This document shows, one piece after another, positions 16,657 to 26,098 of a stretch of 64,000 nucleotides of DNA. The translations under genes and the position numbers were made by a program. The DNA lies in the NCBI RefSeq assembly GCF_963675965.1, contig NZ_OY780935.1, forward strand, positions 496,001 to 560,000, read 5' to 3'. The notes below the pieces were generated by a model. That model did not search any database. It was not told the origin of the DNA and saw only the letters and a program-made list of their open reading frames with translations. The stretch's first letter is position 1. Every line of letters starts with the position of its first letter. The stretch comes from an uncultured Celeribacter sp. Lineage in GTDB: Bacteria > Pseudomonadota > Alphaproteobacteria > Rhodobacterales > Rhodobacteraceae.

Positions 16657-19179
16657 TCAGTACAAACCGCCGGAAGACAGCGAATTGATATCCGCTTTCT
16701 CTGGCACCGTAATGGTGCGCCCGCCGGTGGTTTGCACCTCTCGCTGCCCCGACGATTGCGCCGCTTCGGCGTCCTGAACCAGCGGCAGGTTTGACCCCAT
16801 GGCAAAGCCACCGTCATAGGTCAGGCCGAAGATCGGCTCTTCGCCGTCGCGGAAATACTCGGCCACGACATTCGGGCCAGAGGCCCCGTCAGGCAGACGC
16901 GCACCGGTGTAGCGGTCGATCTTGATGAAATGGCCACCAGGCGGCACCTTGAACTTGCCACCCCCGTATTTCTTCACCGCGTCCTGCATGAAGGCGTTGA
17001 ACACCGGTCCGCAATAGCCTCCGCCCGACGCTCCGCGCATGGCGCGCGGCGTGTCATAGCCGATGTAGCAGCCCGCCACGATGTTTGAAGTGAAGCCAAT
17101 GAACCAGGCGTCCTTGCCGTCGTTCGTCGTCCCGGTTTTACCCGCCACCGGCACTGGCAGATTGACCCGCCCCGCCGCTGTCCCGCGCTGCACAACCCCC
17201 TGCATCATTGAGGTCAGTTGATAGGCGGTGATCGCATTGATCATCCGTTCGCGGTTCGACACGATGCGCGGCGCAACGCCATCGGCAATCTCGGACGTGT
17301 CGCAATCTTCGCAGACGCGCTGATCATGACGATAGATGGTCTTGCCCATCCGGTCCTGCACACGGTCGACCAGCGTGGGTTCCACCCGTTCACCGCCATT
17401 GGCGAACATCGCATAGGCCGCGACCATCTTGAACACGGTGGTTTCTTCGGCGCCCAGAGCAGAGGCCAGATATTGCCCCATGTGGTCATAGACCCCAAAA
17501 CGTTCGGCGTAACGCGCCACCGTGTCCATGCCGACCTCTTGAGCCAGACGGATGGTCATCAGGTTGCGCGACTGCTCAATCCCGGTGCGCAGCGGCGTAG
17601 GCCCATAGTACCGGTTGGACGCGTTCTTGGGCCGCCAGACGCCCTGTGGGGTGCGCACTTCGATCGGCGCGTCAACGATAATCGTGGCGGGTGTGAACCC
17701 GCTGTCGAGTGCCGCCGCATAGACGAAGGGTTTGAAAGACGACCCCGGCTGACGCGTGGCCTGCGTGGCGCGGTTGAACACCGAATGCTGGTAGCTGAAG
17801 CCCCCCTGCATTGCGATCACCCGACCCGTGTCCACGTCCATCGCCATAAAGGCGCCTTCGACCTCGGGCACCTGACGCAGGCTCCAGCGGATCAGATCGC
17901 CTTCGCCATTGTCGCCCGTGGTCATCCGGCGGATATGCACCACATCGCCGCGGCTGAAATTGTCGCGGAAAGACCCGCGGATCCATTTGATGTCTTCGCG
18001 CGGCACGCTGACCAGACCGTCGTTCTCTTCGACGCCCTCGACACGCACGCCCATCTCAGCGTCGCTGACCTGATCGACCGCACCGACATACCAGCGCCCA
18101 TCCAGCGTGATGTCACGCGCCACCTGCACCTCGGCCAGCGCTGTGCGCCAAGTGCCATCGTCGAGCGTGGCCGGATCGATGGATTTGTCTGTGCCCTTCC
18201 AGAGGCCGCGCCCGCGGTCCAACTCCTCCAGACGGCGTTGCAGCGCATGGGCGGCATTGGTCTGCATCTCAGGGTCAATAGTGGCCCGAATCGACAGGCC
18301 GCCTTCAAAGAATTCCTCTTCGCCAAAGTTCTTGGACAGCTGGCGACGGATTTCATCGGTGAAATAGTCGCGCGGCGGCAGGGTTTCGCGATAGGACGGA
18401 TAGTCCCCCGTCTGCACAGTCCGGATCGGCGTTGCCCGCGCGGTTTCATATTCATTCTGGCTCAGATAGCCGTTTTCATACATTTCCCGCAGCACGTAGT
18501 TGCGCCGCTCCATCGCCCCGTCATAGTTCTTGGCAGGGTTGTAGGAATATGGCGCTTTCGGGTGGATCGCCAGAAACGCCGCCTCTTCCGGGGCCAGTTC
18601 CGAGAGCGATTTGTTGAAATAGGATTGCGCCGCAGCGGTCACACCAAAGGAGCGCACCCCCAGATCGATCTCATTGAGGTACAGCCCGAGGATCTGATCC
18701 TTTGTCAGCGTCTGTTCCAGACGGGTGGCGAGGATCAACTCTTTGATCTTGCGCTCGGCCGAGCGATCTGACGACAGCAGGAAGTTCTTCATCACCTGCT
18801 GGGTGATCGTGGATGCGCCACGCAGCGGCCCGCCGCGTGCCGCCTGAAGCGCCGCAGAGGCCATCCCGCGCAGGTCATAGCCATGGTGCCGATAGAAATT
18901 CTTGTCCTCGGCGGAGATAAAGGCATCCTTGACCAGATCCGGGATTTCTTCGGGTGGGGTGTACAGACGCCGTTCACGGGCGAATTCGTCGATGATCTTG
19001 CCTTCGCCGGAATAGATCCGCGAAATCGTCGGTGGCGTGTATTGCGCCAGCGCTTCGTGATTGGGTAAGTCGCGGCCATACATCCAGAAAATGCCACCAA
19101 GAACCAAAGCCAACAGGAACAGACCCGTGGTGATCCACGAGAAAATCGTTCCGAAAAAAGAGAGGATGAACCGAAGCAC
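16657..19179 (-). CDS. mrcA: Penicillin-binding protein 1A (bifunctional transglycosylase/transpeptidase)
   Basis: A class A PBP of about 840 residues that polymerises and crosslinks peptidoglycan. It has an N-terminal anchor helix ('WITTGLFLLALVLGGIFW'), a GT51 glycosyltransferase domain ('SAEDKNFYRHHGYD', 'GASTITQQVMKNFLL'), then a transpeptidase with 'GSSFKPF' (SxxK), 'SRNLMTIRLA' (SxN) and 'VAGKTGTTND' (KTG). An OB-like insert lies between the two catalytic domains. Two GTG starts are possible; I prefer 19179 (MLRFILSFFG) because AAAGG precedes it, while 19197 would add six residues. It probably forms an operon with prfB. Confidence 0.95.
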   Translation of the reverse strand: MLRFILSFFGTIFSWITTGLFLLALVLGGIFWMYGRDLPNHEALAQYTPPTISRIYSGEGKIIDEFARERRLYTPPEEIPDLVKDAFISAEDKNFYRHHGYDLRGMASAALQAARGGPLRGASTITQQVMKNFLLSSDRSAERKIKELILATRLEQTLTKDQILGLYLNEIDLGVRSFGVTAAAQSYFNKSLSELAPEEAAFLAIHPKAPYSYNPAKNYDGAMERRNYVLREMYENGYLSQNEYETARATPIRTVQTGDYPSYRETLPPRDYFTDEIRRQLSKNFGEEEFFEGGLSIRATIDPEMQTNAAHALQRRLEELDRGRGLWKGTDKSIDPATLDDGTWRTALAEVQVARDITLDGRWYVGAVDQVSDAEMGVRVEGVEENDGLVSVPREDIKWIRGSFRDNFSRGDVVHIRRMTTGDNGEGDLIRWSLRQVPEVEGAFMAMDVDTGRVIAMQGGFSYQHSVFNRATQATRQPGSSFKPFVYAAALDSGFTPATIIVDAPIEVRTPQGVWRPKNASNRYYGPTPLRTGIEQSRNLMTIRLAQEVGMDTVARYAERFGVYDHMGQYLASALGAEETTVFKMVAAYAMFANGGERVEPTLVDRVQDRMGKTIYRHDQRVCEDCDTSEIADGVAPRIVSNRERMINAITAYQLTSMMQGVVQRGTAAGRVNLPVPVAGKTGTTNDGKDAWFIGFTSNIVAGCYIGYDTPRAMRGASGGGYCGPVFNAFMQDAVKKYGGGKFKVPPGGHFIKIDRYTGARLPDGASGPNVVAEYFRDGEEPIFGLTYDGGFAMGSNLPLVQDAEAAQSSGQREVQTTGGRTITVPEKADINSLSSGGLY

Positions 19180-19368
19180 GCCTGTTAGCCTTTCCACAAC
19201 TTCTGTGCGCTCTGACTCGTCTCAGGCGCCACCGTTGCCTTTCCTTATACAGACCCGTTGCCCGGGTCAAAACATCCCCCGCGCAATTGTGAGCAGAAAG
19301 GTGCCGCCCGTGATCTTTTGCGTGATTGCGCGCTTGCCGTTCGCACGCACCGCGCCTATGTCCGAGCC

Positions 19369-19965
19369 ATGACACCAGATGACATTCTCCCGACCTATGA
19401 ACGCCTTGCCCCCGCCTTTGACCGGCTGCGGGACAAGACCCTGTTTGAGCGCAGCTGGCTCGACCGCCTGCTGGCCCATGCGCCGGGCCGCAAGGTGCTG
19501 GATCTTGGCTGTGGCTCGGGGCGGCCGGTGGCGCAATATCTGTTCGACCGGCGGTGTGATGTGACAGGTGTGGACGGCGCGGCGGCGATGATTGCGCTGT
19601 TTGAGAAAAACCTGCCAAAGGCACGCGCAATTCACGCCGACATGCGTGGTCTGGATCTGGGCGAAACCTTTGACGCGGTTCTGGGATGGGACAGTTTCTT
19701 TCATCTTGCCAAGGATGATCAGCGCGCCATGTTCCCGGTGTTCGCGAAGCATCTGCGTCCGCGCGGTGTGCTGATGTTCACCTCAGGCACCGGCGATGGC
19801 GAGGCCATCGGCCATGTCGATGAGGCGACCGTCTATCACGCCTCTCTCGCGCCCGAAGAATACCGCAAGCTTTTGCAGGACAATGGGTTTGAGGTGCTGC
19901 GCCATGTGGTCGAAGACCCCGATTGTCAAACCCGCACGATCTGGCTGGCGCGACTGAAAGGCTGA
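19369..19965 (+). CDS. SAM-dependent methyltransferase (class I)
   Basis: A 198-residue Rossmann-fold methyltransferase. Motif I 'VLDLGCGSGRPVAQYLFDR' near residue 43 and 'VTGVDGAAAMIALFE' bind S-adenosylmethionine, and the 'FDAVLGWDSFFHLAKDDQ' segment fits the small-molecule methyltransferases. I use the ATG at 19369 (MTPDDILPTYERLAPAFD), which matches where such proteins begin. It lies on the opposite strand between amiC and ponA. The acceptor is unknown. Confidence 0.85.
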   Translation: MTPDDILPTYERLAPAFDRLRDKTLFERSWLDRLLAHAPGRKVLDLGCGSGRPVAQYLFDRRCDVTGVDGAAAMIALFEKNLPKARAIHADMRGLDLGETFDAVLGWDSFFHLAKDDQRAMFPVFAKHLRPRGVLMFTSGTGDGEAIGHVDEATVYHASLAPEEYRKLLQDNGFEVLRHVVEDPDCQTRTIWLARLKG

Positions 19966-20030
19966 TCTCCCGAGACGGCGCAGGTGTGCGCCTGCAACCC
20001 CTGCCCGCTTTCCGCGCTATCCGCGCCGGA

Positions 20031-21254
20031 TCACTTGCGCAACTGCCCCACGCGAGCGCGCTCGTCTTCTTTCCAGATCTGCAAGGCATCGCGAATGGCC
20101 CAGGCCGCGCGCGCCCGCCATACCGGATCGGTCAGATGGCCGAGATCCTTTGTGGAGGACAGAAAGCCCAGTTCCAGAAGCACCGAAGGAATATCGGGCG
20201 CCTTGAGCACAGAAAAACCGGCCTCCAGACGCGGGCGTTTGTGCATGCCGACACTCTCGGACATTTGCGCCACCAGCGCATCCGCCAGACGATCGGTGCG
20301 CGGCGTGTTCTCGGTGCGCGCCATATCCATCAGAACGGTCGCAATCACATCATCCTGATCTGACAGATCCACCCCAGCCAGCAGATCCGCGCGATCATGG
20401 CGTTCGGCCAGCCGCTGTGACGCCGCATCAGAGGCGCGCTCGGCCAAAGTGTAGACGGTCGCTCCCTCGGCCCGCCCTTCGGCAATGGCATCGGCGTGCA
20501 ACGAGATGAACACATCCGCCTGCGCCTGACGCGCCAAGGTCAGCCGGGTTTCCAGCGGCACAAAAACGTCTTCGGTGCGCGTCAGCACCACCTCGAAGCC
20601 ACCCGCACGGGTCAGCGCATCCTGCACCTCGCGTGCGAATGTCAGCATCAGGTCGGCTTCCTTGATGCCGTCACGTTCGGCGCCCGGATCAATGCCACCA
20701 TGCCCGGGATCCAGAACAACGCGCAACGACCCCTGCCCGATCCGCTGCAGAGGCAAGGGTGTGTTCTCGCCCGTCTCACCCTGCCGTTGCGGGCGCACCA
20801 GTTGCGCATCCGGCGGCGTTCCGGCCCCCAGTGCAAACTCATCCGAAGCAATCGGATCAAGGTTCAGCGTCAGCACCGCGCCGTTTTCATCGCGCGCCAT
20901 CTGCGCATGTACCAGACCGAAAGGTTCGGCCAGATCCATCACCATACGGGACCAGCCGGGCACGAAGCCACCGACACGGACCCCGGAAATGCCCTCCGCC
21001 GTGTCAAAATCCTGCGTGTCAAAGCCAGCCCAGTCGACTTCGGAAAAATCGACCACCATGCGGCGCGGATTGTCCAGGGTGAAGATGCGAAACGGCACCG
21101 GCTGGCTGAGCCGGAGCATCATCTCCACACTGTCACCCTGGTCGACCAGCGCAGAGGCCCCACTGTCCGCCCGCGCCAGTGCGGTCATGTCAGATTGCGC
21201 CGCCAGCGGCAACGCAGACATCAGGAGAAAAAGACAGGCTTTGATCAATTGCAT
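20031..21254 (-). CDS. amiC: N-acetylmuramoyl-L-alanine amidase with AMIN domain (AmiC type)
   Basis: A 407-residue periplasmic amidase that cuts the amide bond between MurNAc and the stem peptide during daughter-cell separation. A Sec signal peptide is followed by an AMIN domain (about residues 30-150; 'PRRMVVDFSEVDW') and an Amidase_3 domain with zinc ligands in 'VLDPGHGGIDPGAE', 'KEADLML' and 'FISLHADA'. The ATG at 21254 has AAGG seven bases upstream. It is upstream of ponA on the same strand, with a methyltransferase gene inserted in the opposite orientation. Confidence 0.94.
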   Translation of the reverse strand: MQLIKACLFLLMSALPLAAQSDMTALARADSGASALVDQGDSVEMMLRLSQPVPFRIFTLDNPRRMVVDFSEVDWAGFDTQDFDTAEGISGVRVGGFVPGWSRMVMDLAEPFGLVHAQMARDENGAVLTLNLDPIASDEFALGAGTPPDAQLVRPQRQGETGENTPLPLQRIGQGSLRVVLDPGHGGIDPGAERDGIKEADLMLTFAREVQDALTRAGGFEVVLTRTEDVFVPLETRLTLARQAQADVFISLHADAIAEGRAEGATVYTLAERASDAASQRLAERHDRADLLAGVDLSDQDDVIATVLMDMARTENTPRTDRLADALVAQMSESVGMHKRPRLEAGFSVLKAPDIPSVLLELGFLSSTKDLGHLTDPVWRARAAWAIRDALQIWKEDERARVGQLRK

Positions 21255-21385
21255 CACGCACCTTCTTGAACCATGGAAAACGGAAAAACTTCAGGAAACA
21301 GTCCCGACAGGCGAAACTCTAACCGCCCGCCTGAGGGTTGAACAGTCACAGACCAGCGAGGTTGCGGACCTGCGCCGGGCGTTGC

Positions 21386-22525
21386 TCAGCGCTCTGCCAT
21401 AAACACGGCCAGACGCTGCAACCCTTCCCGGATGTCCTCGGTGCCGCGCGCATAGGAAAACCGCAGCGTCTGCGCCCCCCGGCGCGGATCGAAATCCAAC
21501 CCCGGCGTGACAGCCACACCAGCCTTTTCGAGAATCTCGGCACAAAAGGCCCGGCTGTCATCGGTCAGATCCGACACATCGGCATAGATATAAAAGGCAC
21601 CATCCGGCGGGGCGATCTTGTCAAAACCGATCTTGGGCAGCTCTTCCAGCATCAGACGCCGGTTTTCGGCATAGACGGAAACCAGTGCGTCACAGTCCTC
21701 GCGGGCCTCCAGCGCCCCGAGTGCGGCCACCTGCGCGGCGTGGGGCGGGCAGATGAAAAAGTTCTGGGCAATCCGTTCGATCACGCGCACATGATCCTCG
21801 GGCACCACCATCCAACCGACACGCCAGCCGGTCATCGAAAAGAACTTGGAAAAGGAATTGATGACATAGACGTCATCAGAGACCTCAAGCGCGGTGACCG
21901 CCCGTCCCTCATACTGAATGCCGTGATAAATCTCATCCGAGATAAAGGCGACACCCTTGGCCTGACAGGCGGAAATCAGATCGGCCATGGCCGAGTGATC
22001 CAGCATCGTGCCCGAGGGGTTCCCGGGACTCGCCACGATCAACCCGTCGAGTCCGTCCGGGATTTCGGCGGCCACGGGCTGCAACCGGTTTTCCATCTGC
22101 GTCGGGATGCCCACCGGTTCGATGTCGAGGCCAGACAGAATCTGGCGATAAGACGGATAGCCCGGCTCCCCCAGCCCGACCTTGGCCCCGGCATCGAAAA
22201 GCGCGGTAAAGGCCAGAATGAACGCGCCCGAAGAGCCAGGAGTGATCACCACACGACGCCAGTCCAAATCGACCCCGTACCAGGTCTGATAGAGCGCGGC
22301 GATGCCTTTGCGCAATTCCGGCAGGCCAAGCGCCACGGTATATCCCAGTGCGTCGTCTTTCATGGCCTGTTCAAGCCGCAGGCGCGCCCGTTCCGGAGCG
22401 CCGGTGGACGGCTGCCCCACTTCCATATGGATGATGTGACGTCCCGCCTCTTCCGCTGCGCGCGCCGCCTCCATGACATCCATCACGATAAAGGGATCGA
22501 CAGCAGAACGGCGAGAGGTTTTCAT
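21386..22525 (-). CDS. Class I/II PLP-dependent aminotransferase
   Basis: A 379-residue fold-type I aminotransferase. The PLP lysine is in 'INSFSKFFSMTGWRVGW' and the aspartate/tyrosine pocket in 'SPGNPSGTM' and 'FISDEIYHGI'. The C-terminal arginine lies in 'LRFSYARGTEDI'. I use the ATG at 22525 (MKTSRRSAVDPF) with AGGA upstream. It is divergent from the M48 protease gene. The amino donor and acceptor cannot be assigned. Confidence 0.92.
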   Translation of the reverse strand: MKTSRRSAVDPFIVMDVMEAARAAEEAGRHIIHMEVGQPSTGAPERARLRLEQAMKDDALGYTVALGLPELRKGIAALYQTWYGVDLDWRRVVITPGSSGAFILAFTALFDAGAKVGLGEPGYPSYRQILSGLDIEPVGIPTQMENRLQPVAAEIPDGLDGLIVASPGNPSGTMLDHSAMADLISACQAKGVAFISDEIYHGIQYEGRAVTALEVSDDVYVINSFSKFFSMTGWRVGWMVVPEDHVRVIERIAQNFFICPPHAAQVAALGALEAREDCDALVSVYAENRRLMLEELPKIGFDKIAPPDGAFYIYADVSDLTDDSRAFCAEILEKAGVAVTPGLDFDPRRGAQTLRFSYARGTEDIREGLQRLAVFMAER

Positions 22526-22581
22526 GAGACAAATCCTGTGCTTGTTTGGGGCTGAAATGCCAGCCGGAGGAGGAAAATGCA

Positions 22582-23916
22582 ATGAGGCAGATTGTGCGCC
22601 AGATCGTTCTGAGCCTGCTGATCATCTGCCTACCGATGACGGGCTGGGCGCGCGGCATTCTGCGCGATCCGGACATTGAATATGCGCTCAACCGGCTGGC
22701 CAGGCCGATATTCGACGCCGCCGGGCTGAACGCCAGCCGCATGAAGATCGTGATTGTCCATGACGATCAGCCCAACGCTTTTGTCGCGGATGCCCAGCAT
22801 GTGTTCATTCATTCCGGGCTGATCCTGCGTCTCGACAGCGCCGCGGAGGTGCAGGCCGTGATCGCTCATGAGGTTGCCCATATCACCGGCGGGCATATCA
22901 TCAGCCGTCAGGCCAATCTCAAGACCGCCTCCAATATTGCCGCGTTGGGGGTTCTGCTCTCGGGCGCCGTGGTGGCCGCAACGGGTGATGGAGAGGCCGC
23001 GATTGGGGTCGGAATGGGCATCGCCGGATCGGCGCAAAGGGTGCTCTTTGGCCATACCCGCGCCGAAGAGACCTCCGCCGATCAGGCCGGTATTCGCTAT
23101 ATGGCGCAGGCGGGCATTCCGCCCTCGGCCATGCTCGATGTGCTCGAAATGTTTCGCGGACAAGAGGTCCTGTCCAGTTCCCGTCAGGACCCCTATGCGC
23201 GCACGCATCCACTGTCTCAAGACCGGCTGCGGGCGCTGCGCGGTTATGCCGCCGCCTCGAAACTGACCCGCAATCCCGATCCGCAGGCCAATTACTGGTA
23301 CGCCCGCGCGCGCGGCAAACTGGAGGCCTTTCTGCGCCCGCCCGCCTACACGCTGCGCCGGGTGAAAGCCTCGGACACCTCCGACATCGCGCTGATGCGG
23401 CGCGCTGTTGCCCTGCACCGCGTGCCCAAGCCACAAGAGGCCATTCAGACCATCAACCGTCTGGTTGCCGCCCGGCCCAAAGATCCTTTCTACGCCGAAT
23501 TGCAGGGACAAATCCTGCTGGAAAGCCGCCAGTTCGATGCCGCTGTTCATGCCTACCGCCGCGCGGCCAGCATGGCGTCCTCAGAGCCGCAGATACAGGC
23601 CGGTCTGGGCAAGGCGCTGCTCGCCACGCAATCGCGTGCCAATTTGCCAGCCGCGATCAAAGCGCTGGAAGCCGCGCGCAGCCGCGACAGCTACGATCCC
23701 GTGCTTCTGCGGCAGCTGGCTTCGGCCTATGCGCAATCGGGCAACACCGGCATGGCCAATCTGAATGCCGCCGAATCCCATGTGCTGCGCGGCGATTTCA
23801 AGGCCGCATTGCCGCTGGCCCAACGCGCGGCCGCCGCGCTGGGTCATGGCAGCCCGGGATGGAATCGGGCGCAGGACGTGATCGGAGCAGCCGAAGATGC
23901 GGCAAAACGCCGGTGA
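22582..23916 (+). CDS. M48-family metalloprotease with TPR repeats (BepA/YfgC-like)
   Basis: A 444-residue periplasmic zinc protease. A signal peptide (LSLLIICLPMTGWARG) precedes the protease domain with the HExxH motif 'VIAHEVAHITGGH' and a third ligand in 'RAEETSADQAGIRYM'. The C-terminal half holds TPR-like helices ('AVHAYRRAASMASSEPQIQ', 'LNAAESHVLRGDFKAALPLA'). Homologues such as BepA control outer-membrane protein assembly. The start at 22582 has GGAGGAGG ten or so bases upstream. Confidence 0.94.
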   Translation: MRQIVRQIVLSLLIICLPMTGWARGILRDPDIEYALNRLARPIFDAAGLNASRMKIVIVHDDQPNAFVADAQHVFIHSGLILRLDSAAEVQAVIAHEVAHITGGHIISRQANLKTASNIAALGVLLSGAVVAATGDGEAAIGVGMGIAGSAQRVLFGHTRAEETSADQAGIRYMAQAGIPPSAMLDVLEMFRGQEVLSSSRQDPYARTHPLSQDRLRALRGYAAASKLTRNPDPQANYWYARARGKLEAFLRPPAYTLRRVKASDTSDIALMRRAVALHRVPKPQEAIQTINRLVAARPKDPFYAELQGQILLESRQFDAAVHAYRRAASMASSEPQIQAGLGKALLATQSRANLPAAIKALEAARSRDSYDPVLLRQLASAYAQSGNTGMANLNAAESHVLRGDFKAALPLAQRAAAALGHGSPGWNRAQDVIGAAEDAAKRR

Positions 23917-23995
23917 AGGGTCACGCAACTGTTGGGTGGAACCGCCCTTAAGATGTGATAAAGACTTTTGAAATTGCCCGAGACGGAGACTTGAA

Positions 23996-24763
23996 ATGCC
24001 TTTTGCCAAAGCCTGCATGCGCCTGAGCGCCGCGGCCCTTTTGACCGCCGCCACCAGCCTGAGCGCCGCTGCCTTTGACATCAACGACATGTCAGACGAC
24101 GAACGCGCCGCCTTTGGGGCCGAAATCCGCGCCTATCTCATGGAAAACCCCGAAGTCCTGATGGAAGCGGTGGACGTCTACCAACAGCGCCAGCAAGAGG
24201 CGCAGGTGGCCAATGACGCCGATCTTATCGCCGACAACAGCGCCGCGATTTTCCAATCCGAACATGATGCGGTCTTCGGCAATCCCGAGGGCGACATCGT
24301 CATGGTCGAATTCATGGATTACCGCTGCGGCTATTGCAAAAAGGCCTATCCGGATGTGAATGCACTTCTGGAAAAAGACGGTGATATCAAACTAATCGTC
24401 AAAGAGTTCCCGATTTTGGGCGATGCCTCTGTTCTGGCATCACGCTTTGCCGTGGCCACCAAGCTGGTTGCCGGGGATGAGGCCTATGACAAGCTGCATG
24501 ACGCGCTGATGCAGGCGCGGGGCGACATTTCCGAAGGCAGCCTGCGGCGCCTGGCCAACGGTCTGGAAATCGATGCTGACGCGGTCGTGGCGGAAATGGA
24601 CAGCGACGCCGTCACCGCCATTCTCGCCCAGAACCATCAGCTGGCACAGGTCCTGCAGATATCCGGCACGCCCTCTTTCATCATGGGCGACCAGATGCTG
24701 CGCGGCTATGTGCCCTTTGACGCGATGGTCGAAATCGTGGCCGAGATCCGCGACGCGGGCTGA
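23996..24763 (+). CDS. DsbA-family thiol:disulfide oxidoreductase
   Basis: A 255-residue secreted protein with a signal peptide (AALLTAATSLSAAAFD), an N-terminal helical extension ('AEIRAYLMENPEVLMEAVDVYQQRQQEA') and a thioredoxin domain with the active site 'DYRCGYCKKAYPDV'. The cis-proline is in 'GTPSFIMGDQMLRGYVP'. The extension is like that of ScsC/Com1-type proteins that trimerise. GGAG lies eight bases before the ATG. It follows the M48 gene by 79 bases and probably shares its envelope-maintenance theme. Confidence 0.92.
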   Translation: MPFAKACMRLSAAALLTAATSLSAAAFDINDMSDDERAAFGAEIRAYLMENPEVLMEAVDVYQQRQQEAQVANDADLIADNSAAIFQSEHDAVFGNPEGDIVMVEFMDYRCGYCKKAYPDVNALLEKDGDIKLIVKEFPILGDASVLASRFAVATKLVAGDEAYDKLHDALMQARGDISEGSLRRLANGLEIDADAVVAEMDSDAVTAILAQNHQLAQVLQISGTPSFIMGDQMLRGYVPFDAMVEIVAEIRDAG

Positions 24764-24793
24764 GCTGGCTCCACCCCGCTTTCCCAAAATGGC

Positions 24794-24819
24794 AAACCCC
24801 GCCGATATCGGCGGGGTTT
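24794..24819. terminator. Bidirectional terminator between DsbA-like gene and ispG
   Basis: AAACCCCGCCGAT and ATCGGCGGGGTTT form a perfect 26-base palindrome followed by TTTCTTT on the plus strand. It lies between two convergent genes. Confidence 0.88.
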
Positions 24820-24870
24820 CTTTATGAGTATTTGACCAGCAAAGGAAAGCTGCTCAGGGGGCATCGGCGG

Positions 24871-25998
24871 TTATTCGGCGGCCTCTGACCCGCGCGTTGC
24901 GTCGAGTTCTTCGGCCTTGCGTTCGACCTGCTCCACGATGTGATCGATCATCGATCCGTTGTCGTGTTTGTGGCTCTGTTTTCCGCCAAGATAGACCATG
25001 CCATGGCCAGCACCGCCGCCGGTCCAGCCGACATCAGTCATCAGCGCCTCGCCCGGCCCGTTCACCACGCAGCCAATGATCGACAGGCTCATCGGCGTCT
25101 TGATGTGCTCCAGACGTTTTTCCAGCGCCTCAACGGTTTTGATCACATCAAAGCCCTGACGCGCACAGGAGGGGCAGGAAATGATGTTCACACCGCGGTG
25201 ACGCAGGCCCAGAGATTTCAGGATCTCATAGCCGACCTTGACCTCTTCGACCGGATCAGCCGAGAGCGAGACCCGCAGCGTGTCGCCGATCCCCATCCAC
25301 AAAAGCTGCCCCAGCCCGATGGCGGATTTGATCGTGCCAGACATCAGGCCACCTGCCTCTGTGATGCCCAGATGGATCGGTGCGTCGGTGGCGTCGGCCA
25401 GCTGCTGATAGGCGGCAGAGGCCATGAAGACGTCAGAGGCCTTTACCGAGATCTTGAAATTATGAAAGTCGTTGTCTTCGAGGATTTTGATGTGATCCAT
25501 GCCGCTTTCGACCATCGCGTCGGGACAGGGTTCGCCGTATTTTTCCAGCAGATGCTTTTCCAGCGAGCCCGCGTTGACGCCGATCCGGATCGAACAATTG
25601 TGATCGCGGGCGGCTTTGATCACTTCGCGCACGCGCTTCTCATCGCCGATATTGCCCGGATTGATCCGCAGGCATGCGGCGCCGGATTCGGCAGCTTCGA
25701 TCGCGCGTTTGTAGTGAAAATGAATGTCGGCCACGATGGGCACCGGGCTTTCGGCGCAGATTTCTTTCAACGCCAGTGCAGAATCACGATCCGGCGCAGA
25801 GACCCGGACAATATCGGCTCCGGCGTCGGCCGCACGGATGACCTGATCCAGCGTGCCCTTGATGTCGGTGGTCAGCGTGTTGGTCATGGTCTGCACCGAA
25901 ATCGGTGCTCCCCCCCCCACGGGCACATCCCCCACCCAGATTTTGCGGCTTTGACGGCGGTCGATGTCGCGCCAGGGACGAATGGGATTGTGGGACAT
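24871..25998 (-). CDS. ispG: 4-hydroxy-3-methylbut-2-en-1-yl diphosphate synthase
   Basis: A 375-residue iron-sulfur enzyme of the MEP isoprenoid pathway that converts MEcPP to HMBPP. The N-terminal TIM barrel includes 'SVQTMTNTLTTDIKGT' and 'PIVADIHFHYKRAIEA'. The [4Fe-4S] cysteines are in 'ISCPSCARQGFDV' and 'IIGCVVNGPGEA'. Length and motifs are standard for the short bacterial form. It lies just downstream of the rodZ-like gene, a common pairing. Confidence 0.97.
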   Translation of the reverse strand: MSHNPIRPWRDIDRRQSRKIWVGDVPVGGGAPISVQTMTNTLTTDIKGTLDQVIRAADAGADIVRVSAPDRDSALALKEICAESPVPIVADIHFHYKRAIEAAESGAACLRINPGNIGDEKRVREVIKAARDHNCSIRIGVNAGSLEKHLLEKYGEPCPDAMVESGMDHIKILEDNDFHNFKISVKASDVFMASAAYQQLADATDAPIHLGITEAGGLMSGTIKSAIGLGQLLWMGIGDTLRVSLSADPVEEVKVGYEILKSLGLRHRGVNIISCPSCARQGFDVIKTVEALEKRLEHIKTPMSLSIIGCVVNGPGEALMTDVGWTGGGAGHGMVYLGGKQSHKHDNGSMIDHIVEQVERKAEELDATRGSEAAE

Positions 25999-26098
25999 GG
26001 GGGCCTCTTGAAAGATCGGCGTTTCAGTCAGCCCCTAGATAGGCCGATGCCCGGCGAGGGGCAAGCCACCCTGCCCCAGCATGCGGGTTCAATCGCGC

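Noticed and set aside
17218..18771. Long open frame (517 codons) antisense to ponA
   Set aside because: It mirrors the reverse complement of a clear PBP1A gene, has no family resemblance and no ribosome site; high GC makes such antisense frames common.
19977..19992. GGCGCA/TGCGCC hairpin between the methyltransferase and amiC genes as a terminator
   Set aside because: The stem is only six bases and no T-run follows on either strand.
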